Origin: Haloarculaceae archaeon
Lineage (GTDB): Archaea > Halobacteriota > Halobacteria > Halobacteriales > Haloarculaceae
Direction of reading: 5' to 3'
Length of the DNA: 5,648 bases
Assembly (NCBI GenBank): GCA_018609945.1
Contig: JAHENO010000042.1
Coordinates: 1-5,648, forward strand
Below, one piece after another: positions 1 through 4,980 of this stretch; position 1 is the first letter of the stretch; the number at the start of each line of letters is the position of its first letter. The position numbers and the translations under genes were made by a program. Under the pieces are notes generated by a model. The model saw only the letters and a program-made list of their open reading frames with translations. It was not told the DNA's origin and made no database searches.

Positions 1-315
1 GCGGACGAACTCGATACAGGCGTCGACGCTCGCGATGGAGGGTTCCCGCTCGGACTCGTCGTAGACGTCGACGTGGTAGCCGGCGTCCGCGACGTGGTCG
101 GCGACGCGGTCGGCGTGACCCAGCGACGCGAGCGTCCCGTCAGTGACGAGCAGCCCGCGCCCGCCGTCGTCGACGCCGAGACGGGAGAGCTGATAGCCCA
201 GTTCCTCGATAGCGCCGCGCCCGACCCGGAACGGCGGGAGGTCGATCGACCAGACCGTCTCGGGCGTGAGTGCGTGTTGCTCGGCCGATATCGAGCGGTC
301 GTAGCTGTCGTCCAT
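1..315 (-). CDS. Iron-containing alcohol dehydrogenase family protein, N-terminal part (runs off the window)
   Basis: The reading frame starts at an ATG at 315 and stays open to position 1, giving the first 105 residues; the rest lies outside the window. The N-terminus has the layout of the Fe-ADH / hydroxyacid-oxoacid transhydrogenase family. A segment LPPFRVGRGAIEELGYQL (26-43) is followed by a first Rossmann-type strand and turn, GLLVTDGTLASLG (54-66). A second strand, HVDVYDESEREPS (81-93), matches the family's 'V-Y-D-x-x-x-x-x-P' step. Family members are about 380-410 residues, bind NAD(P) and a divalent metal, and oxidise alcohols or hydroxy acids. The metal-binding residues are not in view, so the substrate cannot be judged. 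The start is supported by a weak Shine-Dalgarno GAGG (326-323), 7 nt upstream of the ATG. It lies 62 nt downstream of the DUF4350-type gene on the same strand, so it could be read from the sppA transcript or from its own weak promoter. Confidence 0.85.
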   Translation of the reverse strand, partial: MDDSYDRSISAEQHALTPETVWSIDLPPFRVGRGAIEELGYQLSRLGVDDGGRGLLVTDGTLASLGHADRVADHVADAGYHVDVYDESEREPSIASVDACIEFVR

Positions 316-345
316 GCTCGTGCCTCGGGTGTGCTACGTCGCGGC

Positions 346-358
346 GAGCTAATGAATC
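346..358 (-). promoter_or_regulatory. Possible TATA element for the iron-containing alcohol dehydrogenase gene
   Basis: On the minus strand this 62-nt gap contains an AT-rich step reading ATTCATTAGC, centred about 37 nt upstream of the ATG at 315. Transcription starting about 25-27 nt downstream would leave a leader of roughly 10 nt that just includes the GAGG Shine-Dalgarno. The match to the haloarchaeal TATA consensus is only moderate, and the gene could equally be cotranscribed with sppA and the DUF4350-type gene. Confidence 0.35.
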
Positions 359-377
359 CCGGTGTCGGCGGGGCCTG

Positions 378-1442
378 TCAGGACGACTCGCCGACAGGTG
401 TCGGCGTGGGCGTCGCCGGTTCGGGCGGCGTCGGCGTGGGCGTGGGCGCGTCCGGCGGTTCGGGTGGCTCGGTCGCCGGTCCGGTGTCGGTCGGGAAGCT
501 GTCGTCGAGGTCGCCGGAGACGAGGAAGTCCATCAGGTTGCCGACGAAGACCTCGTTGTCGGCGTCGTAGACGTCGGACTCCTGGATGAACGTCGAGTCC
601 GCGACGAACACGACGTTCTCCGACCGGACGGCCGTCGCGTACTCGCCCTCGCGGCGCGTCTCGAGAGTTCTGGTGCCGTCGACCGAAGTGTACAGGACCT
701 CGATGTCGTCGGCGTCGTCGTGTTCCTCGTTGACGACGACGTACCCGCTCTGGTCGAAGTTGACGGTCTCGACACCCTGGGTCAGTTCGTCGTCGGTGCT
801 GGGCGAGGCATAGATACTCTTGAAGTTGTTGTCGGTGCCCTCGGCGTTCATGTTGTAGAGCATCTCCGCGCCGACCCGGAATCCGTACGACTGGGTGAGG
901 TTTGTGGCACCGAACGAGACCGCAGAGGGGGCGCCAAAGAGTCCGAGTGCGGCCTGGATCTGGGTCGGTTCGCCCAGGACGACGACGCGTCCGCCGGCGT
1001 CGGTGTAGTTCTGGATGGCGTTGCGCTCGCTCCGGGAGAACGCACTCGTCGGCTGGACAATGAGGACGGCGTCGTAGTTCGAGATGGTCTCGGCGTAGCT
1101 ACTCCTCCTGTCACCGCTGGTCCCGAACTCGACGGAGTGACCGGACTCGAAGGCGGCCTCGACGACGGGTTCGACGTCCGACCGGGAGATCTGGTTGCCG
1201 TGACTCGTGTCGACGAGGATGCGCTTTGCCCCGTCGCTGGCGTCGACGTCGATCTCGCCGGTCTCGGGGTCGGCCTGGTGGTTGACGGCGTCGGGCTGGA
1301 ACTGCTGGGGGGACTGCCCGCTGATCTGTGCGCCGTCGGCCTGGCCGCTGTCGGTGGCTGTGGTCGCCACCACTGCAGCACCACCGACCGCCAGCACGAC
1401 GATGACGACGAACACCCCGATCAGCCTGCGCGGGCTAGCCAT
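378..1442 (-). CDS. Exported or membrane-anchored DUF4350-type (GATase-like fold) protein with Pro/Thr-rich tail
   Basis: This is a 354-residue protein. Residues 1-7 (MASPRRL) are basic. A hydrophobic stretch at 8-28 forms a signal peptide or signal anchor; the twin arginine hints at Tat export but the motif is not canonical. A disordered linker (30-70) leads into an alpha/beta domain (about 74-310). Its strands and turns resemble DUF4350/GATase-like folds: ILVDTSHGN (75-83), YDAVLIVQPTSAFS (123-136), GGRVVVLGEPT (150-160), VVFVADSTFI (277-286) and GNLMDFLVSG (301-310). Such folds often bind ligands, but I see no catalytic triad. The tail (321-350) is almost entirely Pro, Thr, Glu and Ala, as in extracellular spacers. 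An upstream in-frame ATG at 1541 lies deep inside sppA and would bury the signal peptide; the start at 1442 has a perfect Shine-Dalgarno. The gene overlaps the sppA stop by 8 nt. Function is unknown; the coupling suggests a partner or client of SppA. The family assignment is by pattern recognition, not a search. Confidence 0.75.
   Translation of the reverse strand: MASPRRLIGVFVVIVVLAVGGAAVVATTATDSGQADGAQISGQSPQQFQPDAVNHQADPETGEIDVDASDGAKRILVDTSHGNQISRSDVEPVVEAAFESGHSVEFGTSGDRRSSYAETISNYDAVLIVQPTSAFSRSERNAIQNYTDAGGRVVVLGEPTQIQAALGLFGAPSAVSFGATNLTQSYGFRVGAEMLYNMNAEGTDNNFKSIYASPSTDDELTQGVETVNFDQSGYVVVNEEHDDADDIEVLYTSVDGTRTLETRREGEYATAVRSENVVFVADSTFIQESDVYDADNEVFVGNLMDFLVSGDLDDSFPTDTGPATEPPEPPDAPTPTPTPPEPATPTPTPVGESS
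393..485. repeat. Short imperfect tandem repeats encoding the Pro/Thr-rich tail
   Basis: A 14-bp unit GTCGGCGTGGGCGT occurs identically at 400-413 and 430-443, an offset of 30 bp or ten codons. A second motif, GTCGCCGGT, recurs at 412-420 and 472-480. Together they encode the PTPTP / PPEP low-complexity C-terminus of the minus-strand gene. The whole-codon offset fits expansion by slippage within a coding spacer. Confidence 0.6.
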
Positions 1443-2394
1443 TGGCGACCACCTCCACTGAGGCGTTCTCCTGTGACGCAGGCACGCCCCAGACCGCGTA
1501 GTACTGGACCGGTTCGACGAACTCCACGCGGTCGCTGTCACTCCGCTCGACGTAGACGATGTTCCCCTCGACCTTCTCGACGTCCTCGCTGGCGAACGGC
1601 AGGGGGAACCGGAACCCGGGCTGTTCGAAGTAGGTCACGTCGTACTGGTCGCCCTCGATGGCCGACGAACGCTCGGCGGCCATCTCGATGGCCGTGTCCT
1701 CGTCACCGATACGGTCGGCGAACCCGTTCTGGACGGCCTCGGTCCCGAGATAGATGTCGCCCCGTGCGACCTCCTGGCGCGAGAGGTCGAGTTCGTCGCC
1801 CCGGTGGGTCATCACCGTCCCGACGAAGGCGTTTTTCAGCGACTCGAGGTCCGAGCGGATGCTGTCCTTGGAAATCTGTGCCTTGTCCGGCCCGGAGCGG
1901 ACGAACGTCTCCTGCTGGTCGCCAACCAGTTCGATCAACTCGAGGGGAGCCGCGACGACGACGCCGATGCTCCCGACGTTCGAACTGGGTTTCACGACGA
2001 TGGCGTCCGACGGGACGATCCCGAAGTAGCCGCCGGACGCGGCCGATCCCTCGACGTACGCGACGACCGGCATCTCGGCGGCGGTCTTGTTGACCGCCAG
2101 GTAGAGTTCCTCGCTGGAATCGACCGGACCACCGGAGCTGTCGATCCGGAGGACGACCGCCTCGATGGAGTCGTTCGTCCGTGCCTCGCGGAGGTCCTCT
2201 GTGAGCTGGTTGACGTTGCCGTCGGTCGTCCCGCCACGGAGGGTCAGAACGGCGACGGTCGGTTCGTCGCCGCTCGTCTCTTGGACGACACTCGAGACAG
2301 CGGGTGCCACCACGGCGGCAGTGACGAGGGCGGCGGCGATGACGACGATATACATCGCGACCGTCGACGCCGTCAGATTCGTACCATTCAACAT
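1435..2394 (-). CDS. sppA: Signal peptide peptidase SppA (membrane-anchored Ser-Lys protease, S49 family)
   Basis: This is a 319-residue protein with one N-terminal transmembrane segment (about 12-36) and an extracytoplasmic S49 protease domain (about 45-245). SppA degrades signal peptides and other membrane-associated peptides after secretion. The oxyanion-hole motif RIDSSGGPVDSSEEL is at 83-97. The nucleophile motif YVEGSAASGGY (113-123) places the catalytic serine at 120, and SSNVGSIGVV (137-146) is the usual following strand. The general-base lysine is probably K171 in RSGPDK (166-171), aligning with the SG-x-x-K of Bacillus SppA, where Ser147 and Lys199 form the dyad. This is the short single-domain form, not the 600-residue tandem E. 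coli form. About 70 C-terminal residues (250-319) are not recognised; they include FRFPLPF (261-267). I chose the ATG at 2394 over the in-frame ATG at 2484 because the TATA box at 2420-2427 lies between them. It is the first gene of a unit with the overlapping DUF4350-type gene. Confidence 0.92.
   Translation of the reverse strand: MLNGTNLTASTVAMYIVVIAAALVTAAVVAPAVSSVVQETSGDEPTVAVLTLRGGTTDGNVNQLTEDLREARTNDSIEAVVLRIDSSGGPVDSSEELYLAVNKTAAEMPVVAYVEGSAASGGYFGIVPSDAIVVKPSSNVGSIGVVVAAPLELIELVGDQQETFVRSGPDKAQISKDSIRSDLESLKNAFVGTVMTHRGDELDLSRQEVARGDIYLGTEAVQNGFADRIGDEDTAIEMAAERSSAIEGDQYDVTYFEQPGFRFPLPFASEDVEKVEGNIVYVERSDSDRVEFVEPVQYYAVWGVPASQENASVEVVANG
1450..1456 (-). promoter_or_regulatory. Strong Shine-Dalgarno for the DUF4350-type gene, inside sppA
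   Basis: The minus strand reads GGAGGTG here, a near-perfect complement of the archaeal 16S 3' end, with 7 nt between it and the ATG at 1442. It sits within the last codons of sppA. It fixes the start of the downstream gene, and with the 8-nt overlap ATGGCTAG it implies translational coupling. Most other starts in this window lack a Shine-Dalgarno. Confidence 0.8.
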
Positions 2395-2419
2395 GCGCGC
2401 TGTACTTACGGCCACCCGG

Positions 2420-2427
2420 TAATAAAT
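2420..2427 (-). promoter_or_regulatory. TATA box of sppA (leaderless promoter)
   Basis: The minus strand reads ATTTATTA, centred about 29 nt upstream of the ATG at 2394. A start site 25-28 nt downstream falls within a few bases of that ATG, so the transcript should be leaderless or nearly so. It lies in otherwise GC-rich sequence and rules out the upstream in-frame start at 2484. Confidence 0.7.
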
Positions 2428-2449
2428 CCCGGCCGGCGAACCGCGGTCC

Positions 2450-2505
2450 GTGCCCAGGCCTGTCATTCGGGGGCGTGCCCGCACTTTGTGTGCCCGCGCC
2501 TGTCA
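2450..2505. repeat. Pair of 16-bp direct repeats in the sppA/coaD divergent promoter region
   Basis: GTGCCCAGGCCTGTCA (2450-2465) and GTGCCCGCGCCTGTCA (2490-2505) match at 14 of 16 positions and are offset by exactly 40 bp. The half motif GTGCCCGC also appears at 2475-2482. Both copies lie between the two divergent TATA boxes and outside any gene. Four-turn spacing would put both on a similar face of the helix, which suits an operator, but no regulator is known. Confidence 0.55.
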
Positions 2506-2548
2506 CGCAACACGACCGTCCGGTGCCGTGACCGGTGTCGGACCGACC

Positions 2549-2557
2549 CATATAGGT
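2549..2557 (+). promoter_or_regulatory. TATA box of coaD (leaderless promoter)
   Basis: CATATAGG is centred about 29 nt upstream of the coaD ATG at 2582. The predicted start site lies within a few bases of the ATG, and no Shine-Dalgarno is seen, as expected for a leaderless haloarchaeal transcript. The element also excludes the upstream in-frame ATG at 2450. Confidence 0.7.
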
Positions 2558-2581
2558 GGCTGGGCCGTCAACGCCGCTCCA

Positions 2582-3100
2582 ATGAACTCCAGCGAGCGAA
2601 TCGCCATCGTCGCCGGGACCTTCACACCGATCCACGACGGCCACCGTGCGCTCCTCCACAAGGCGTTCCAGACTGCCAGCCACGACGGCGACGGGCAGGG
2701 GCACGTCGTCGTCGCACTCACGTCGACCGAGTTCGCCAGGCACACGCGCTCGGACCCGGACCATGCCGGCGACCTGGGCCCCTTCGAACGGCGGCGCCGG
2801 GCACTCGAAGCCGAACTCGGCCGGATCAGCGGCGCATACACCGCCTCCAACGAGATTATCAGGCTGGAGGACACCCACGGACCCGCAGCGACCCGCGACG
2901 ATATCGACGCGCTCGTCGTCTCCCCCGAGGGGAAAGCCCAGCACCGCGCCCACGAACTCAACGAGCGGCGCGTCGACGAGGGACGCGAACCGCTCGAAAT
3001 CCACACCGCGCCGTTCGTCATCGCCGACGACGGGACCCGCATCTCCAGTACGCGCATCCGGAACGGCGAGATCGACGCCCACGGACAGATTCTCGAATAA
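2582..3100 (+). CDS. coaD: Phosphopantetheine adenylyltransferase, archaeal type
   Basis: This 172-residue cytoplasmic nucleotidyltransferase transfers AMP from ATP to 4'-phosphopantetheine, giving dephospho-CoA and pyrophosphate, the penultimate step of CoA synthesis. The nucleotidyltransferase signature is complete. AGTFTPIHDGHRALL (11-25) carries the HxGH motif at 18-21, and DGTRISSTRIRNGEID (150-165) carries the ISSTR motif that holds the ATP phosphates. The segment DALVVSPEGKAQHRAHELNE (109-128) is typical of the archaeal/eukaryotic form (COG1019) and distinguishes it from bacterial CoaD, which has a different middle. Length fits the family (about 150-175). A slightly Gly/Asp-rich loop at 33-40 lengthens the usual first helix-strand connection. 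The start at 2582 is set by the TATA box 29 nt upstream; the frame extends to an ATG at 2450, but those 44 residues have no counterpart in the family. It is divergent from sppA. NMN adenylyltransferase is a less likely alternative because of the archaeal PPAT-type C-terminal half. Confidence 0.9.
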   Translation: MNSSERIAIVAGTFTPIHDGHRALLHKAFQTASHDGDGQGHVVVALTSTEFARHTRSDPDHAGDLGPFERRRRALEAELGRISGAYTASNEIIRLEDTHGPAATRDDIDALVVSPEGKAQHRAHELNERRVDEGREPLEIHTAPFVIADDGTRISSTRIRNGEIDAHGQILE

Positions 3101-3130
3101 CGTCCGGGGTCCCCGGCCGGAGCGAGCAAC

Positions 3131-3139
3131 GCTTTTGTC
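3131..3139 (+). promoter_or_regulatory. Candidate TATA element for the guide sRNA
   Basis: GCTTTTGTC is centred about 27 nt upstream of 3161, where the terminal stem of the C/D sRNA begins. The spacing is right for an archaeal TATA box but the sequence match is weak. The T-run is also preceded by a small AGCG/CGCT inverted repeat (3121-3133), so it may instead help end coaD transcription. Confidence 0.35.
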
Positions 3140-3156
3140 CCTCGGTCGGCGAGGGA
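3138..3156. repeat. Perfect 7-bp inverted repeat between coaD and the guide sRNA
   Basis: TCCCTCG (3138-3144) and CGAGGGA (3150-3156) form a perfect 7-bp stem with a 5-base loop. It lies just downstream of coaD and directly before the predicted sRNA start. It could be part of coaD 3'-end formation, an operator between the TATA element and the sRNA start, or a processing hairpin in a longer precursor. It is not followed by a T-run on the plus strand. Confidence 0.45.
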
Positions 3157-3160
3157 AGAC

Positions 3161-3230
3161 CGTGGTGCGCAATGACGAGCAGTTACCCCCACTGAGCCCC
3201 TTCTGATGAGACCAGAACCCGAGCCACCAC
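3161..3230 (+). ncRNA. C/D box guide sRNA predicted to direct 2'-O-methylation of 23S rRNA helix 69
   Basis: These sRNAs bind L7Ae, Nop5 and fibrillarin and direct 2'-O-methylation. A terminal stem pairs GTGGTG (3162-3167) with CACCAC (3225-3230) and, after a bulged C at 3168, GC (3169-3170) with GC (3223-3224). The three-base bulge AAT (3171-3173) and box C TGACGA (3173-3178) face box D CCGA (3219-3222), so both sheared G-A pairs of the kink-turn can form. Internal boxes are consensus: D' CTGA (3192-3195), C' TGATGA (3204-3209), with an 8-nt loop. The D' guide AGTTACCCCC (3181-3190) pairs perfectly over 10 bp with GGGGGUAACU of haloarchaeal 23S helix 69 (recalled). The fifth base upstream of D' (C3187) pairs with the nucleotide equivalent to E. 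coli 1909, from memory the Gm1934 site of Haloferax volcanii. The D guide (GACCAGAAC, 3210-3218) is short at 9 nt and I found no target for it. The gene occupies the coaD/NUDIX convergent gap. Confidence 0.8.
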
Positions 3231-3302
3231 ATTCTCTTGCCGAGAGTACCCCTCGACCAGCCGCCACCGCACGGTCACACCGGATACGGACGTGTCACAA
3301 CA

Positions 3303-3884
3303 CTACAGCAGCCCCTCGGCCTGTGCGAGCAGGACACCCTCGATGGTGGCGTCGTGGGCAGGCTGTCGGCGCGCGACCGCGAGCGCGTCCGCGACGGGCA
3401 CCGTCGTCACCGAGAGGAACTCGTTGTCGTCGCGGTCGACGCCGACGGGTTCGAGGCCCTCCGCGAAGACGATTCCCCGGCGGTGCCGGAGCACGCCCGT
3501 CGCGACCCAGAACTCCTCGAGTAGCGAGACGCCGGCGGGATCGAACCCGGTCTCCTCGCGGAGTTCCCGTGCCCCGGCCGTCGTGAACGACTCGCCGTCC
3601 TCGACGATGCCCGCGGGGAGTTCGAGGTGCTGTTCCCGGATCGCGGGCCGGTACTGCTCGACCATCACCAGCTCGTCGCCGGTCACCGCCACGACGACCA
3701 CGGCCGGCGGGAGCGCAGCCCAGTAGTACTTCTTCTCGGTGCCGTCGGGCTGTTCGACCCGGTCGTATCCCCCCTCGTACCACCCCGTCTCGTACTCCAC
3801 GGTGGATTCGAGAACTCGCCAGTCGTGGTCGTCGCCGTCGTCGTCCGTCCCGGTGGCAGGCTCGCCGGGGTCGCGGTCACTCAT
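3303..3884 (-). CDS. NUDIX hydrolase, ADP-ribose pyrophosphatase-like
   Basis: This is a 193-residue cytoplasmic protein. The Nudix box GX5EX7REUXEEXGU is exact at 92-114: G92, E98, R106, E107, E110, E111, G113 and F114. The catalytic glutamates bind the metal ions that hydrolyse a nucleoside diphosphate linked to another group. Before it lie VMVEQYRPAIREQHLELPAGIVEDGE (split at 73-90 and 91-98); the EQYRP and LELPAG elements are typical of ADP-ribose pyrophosphatases. The usual proline-containing 'SPG' loop after the box is replaced by FWVATGVLRHRRG (125-137), so ADP-ribose specificity is not assured. The first 20 residues are an acidic disordered extension. I chose the ATG at 3884; upstream in frame I see no ATG, and no Shine-Dalgarno or clear TATA box. 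It is convergent with coaD and the guide sRNA and lies 97 nt downstream of the DUF5809-type gene, so it could be the last gene of that operon or have its own promoter. Confidence 0.88.
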   Translation of the reverse strand: MSDRDPGEPATGTDDDGDDHDWRVLESTVEYETGWYEGGYDRVEQPDGTEKKYYWAALPPAVVVVAVTGDELVMVEQYRPAIREQHLELPAGIVEDGESFTTAGARELREETGFDPAGVSLLEEFWVATGVLRHRRGIVFAEGLEPVGVDRDDNEFLSVTTVPVADALAVARRQPAHDATIEGVLLAQAEGLL

Positions 3885-3981
3885 TGTCGGTCCGTGTGAC
3901 CGCCAGCGGGTAGGGGCTTTCGTTGTCGCGGACGTGGGAGGCTGTGCGTCCGCCGGCGCTCGTAGCGACCGCTGTCGGCCA

Positions 3982-4395
3982 TCATACTACCTCGCGGTAG
4001 AGGCGGCCGAACGCCTGCCTGCGGAGCGTCTCGACGGCGGCGCGGCGCTCGTCCTGGAACGTGGCTGCGACGGCCTCGTCCGCAAAGGGTGGGGCGTGCC
4101 AGACGACGTTGTCGACGTGTTCGCTGCCGACCTCGTGGATGTCGTGGTCGGTCTCGGCCCGCCAGTCCTCGTACTCCTCGCGCGTGCCGACGCGGACGGC
4201 GAGCGACGAGGCAAAGAGCGCCTCGCGTGCCGTCTCGACGACCTCGCCGGTGACCCGGCGGTCGTACTCCTCGGCGTCGAACTCCATCGCCTTCGCGGCC
4301 GCCTTGACGGCCGTCTGGGCGGCCGGTCCGAGTCGCTCGTAGCGCTCGCGCGCCTCGCGGGCCGTCTCCGGCAGGAAGGTCCCCGCTGTCTCCAT
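3982..4395 (-). CDS. DUF5809-like haloarchaeal protein
   Basis: This is a 137-residue soluble, mostly helical, acidic protein with no signal peptide or membrane segment. I recognise the overall pattern as the haloarchaeal DUF5809 family, from memory and without a search. A short N-terminal motif GTFLPETAREARERYERLGPAA is split over 5-16 and 17-26. It is followed by VKAAAKAMEFDAEEYDRRV (30-48), REALFASSLAVRVGTREEY (57-75), and the most distinctive part, EVGSEHVDNVVWHAPPFADE (88-107). The C-terminus is a basic/aromatic helix, LRRQAFGRLYREVV (124-137). No catalytic motif is evident, although H93, H100 and the acidic residues around them could bind something. It starts 24 nt after the stop of the DUF5810-like gene on the same strand, so the two are almost certainly cotranscribed. 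The function is unknown. Confidence 0.75.
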   Translation of the reverse strand: METAGTFLPETAREARERYERLGPAAQTAVKAAAKAMEFDAEEYDRRVTGEVVETAREALFASSLAVRVGTREEYEDWRAETDHDIHEVGSEHVDNVVWHAPPFADEAVAATFQDERRAAVETLRRQAFGRLYREVV

Positions 4396-4419
4396 ACGCG
4401 CCCCGAAGGCCGGGCGGAA

Positions 4420-4941
4420 CTATTCGGTTTCGGACTCGGCCGACCCGTCGCTCCCCTCGCCACCATCGTCGCCGCGCTCCCCATCGTCGCCGCTCTCATC
4501 ACTGTCGTCGACCGCACGCGCGGCGTTCTTCCGGCGCCTGCGGGTCAACTCGCGGGCCTCGGCGAGGGCGTCGGCGGCGTCGTCGCTGAACGCCCCCTCG
4601 GCGGCTCGCGAGCGCGCGGCGTCGAGTCGCGGGTCCCGCGTCTCGTCCCTCTCGCCGGTATTGTCGTGACCGCCCCCAGCGTGGTCGTGGTCGTGGCTGT
4701 GGTCGTCAGCCGACCCGCGCGAGGTAGAGTCCTCGAAGACCTGCGGGAACTCGACCGGGTCGGCGTGGTCCACGACGCGGTCGCCGAGGGCAGTCTCGTC
4801 CAGGGACTCCCAGTCGGGGACGCGGTCGTCGAGCCACGACTCGTGGTCGCCGCCGCGGGCCAGTGCGGTGAAGGCGAGGTGGTTGGCGAGGTGTCGCGCG
4901 TCCGACTGCGGGTGGCCACAGACGGGGCAGGCATAGCCCAT
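4420..4941 (-). CDS. DUF5810-like haloarchaeal protein with N-terminal C2H2 zinc finger
   Basis: This is a 173-residue protein. The N-terminus MGYACPVCGHPQSDARHLANH is split over 1-10 and 11-21. It contains a single C2H2-type zinc knuckle: C5-x2-C8-x8-H17-x3-H21. Residues 22-72 form the rest of a conserved domain, with LARGGDHESWLDD (27-39) and FPQVFEDS (65-72). From memory this resembles haloarchaeal DUF5810, usually found beside DUF5809. Next comes a His/Asp-rich stretch (79-93, including HSHDHDH at 81-87), then a variable linker, a basic helix ELTRRRRKNAAR (131-142), and a strongly acidic Ser/Gly/Asp/Glu tail (145-173). The single zinc finger plus basic patch could mean nucleic-acid binding, but nothing proves it. 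I chose the ATG at 4941; a GTG two codons upstream (4947) is possible and adds only two residues. It lies 39 nt after the rimI-like stop and 24 nt before the DUF5809-like start, so it is the middle gene of a likely operon. Confidence 0.75.
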   Translation of the reverse strand: MGYACPVCGHPQSDARHLANHLAFTALARGGDHESWLDDRVPDWESLDETALGDRVVDHADPVEFPQVFEDSTSRGSADDHSHDHDHAGGGHDNTGERDETRDPRLDAARSRAAEGAFSDDAADALAEARELTRRRRKNAARAVDDSDESGDDGERGDDGGEGSDGSAESETE

Positions 4942-4980
4942 AGACACACAACGGGCGGGTGGACCAAAGGATGTGTCGGC

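Noticed and set aside
270..2093. A 607-residue plus-strand open frame opposite the DUF4350-type and sppA genes.
   Set aside because: It is Arg/Gly/Val-rich low-complexity sequence without domains, antisense to two well-supported genes; long antisense frames are a normal result of high GC.
3104..3116. Palindrome CCGGGGTCCCCGG just after the coaD stop, as a terminator.
   Set aside because: Its centre leaves no room for a stable loop at full pairing, no T-run follows directly, and archaeal termination depends mainly on T-runs.
3179..3191. The sRNA guide as a match to the 3' end of 16S rRNA (UAGGGGAACCUGC).
   Set aside because: That alignment has three mismatches, whereas the 23S helix 69 alignment has ten perfect pairs and puts the methyl at a site I recall as modified.
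1703..3232. A 509-residue minus-strand open frame covering sppA, the intergenic region and coaD.
   Set aside because: It crosses three independent signals (two promoters and coaD), is Arg-rich in its second half, and has no recognisable domain.
3885..3987. A 34-codon minus-strand frame between the DUF5809-like stop and the NUDIX start, beginning ATGATG and ending across the NUDIX ATG.
   Set aside because: The start/stop overlaps look like coupling, but the peptide is basic low-complexity sequence, unlike haloarchaeal proteins, and there is no Shine-Dalgarno.
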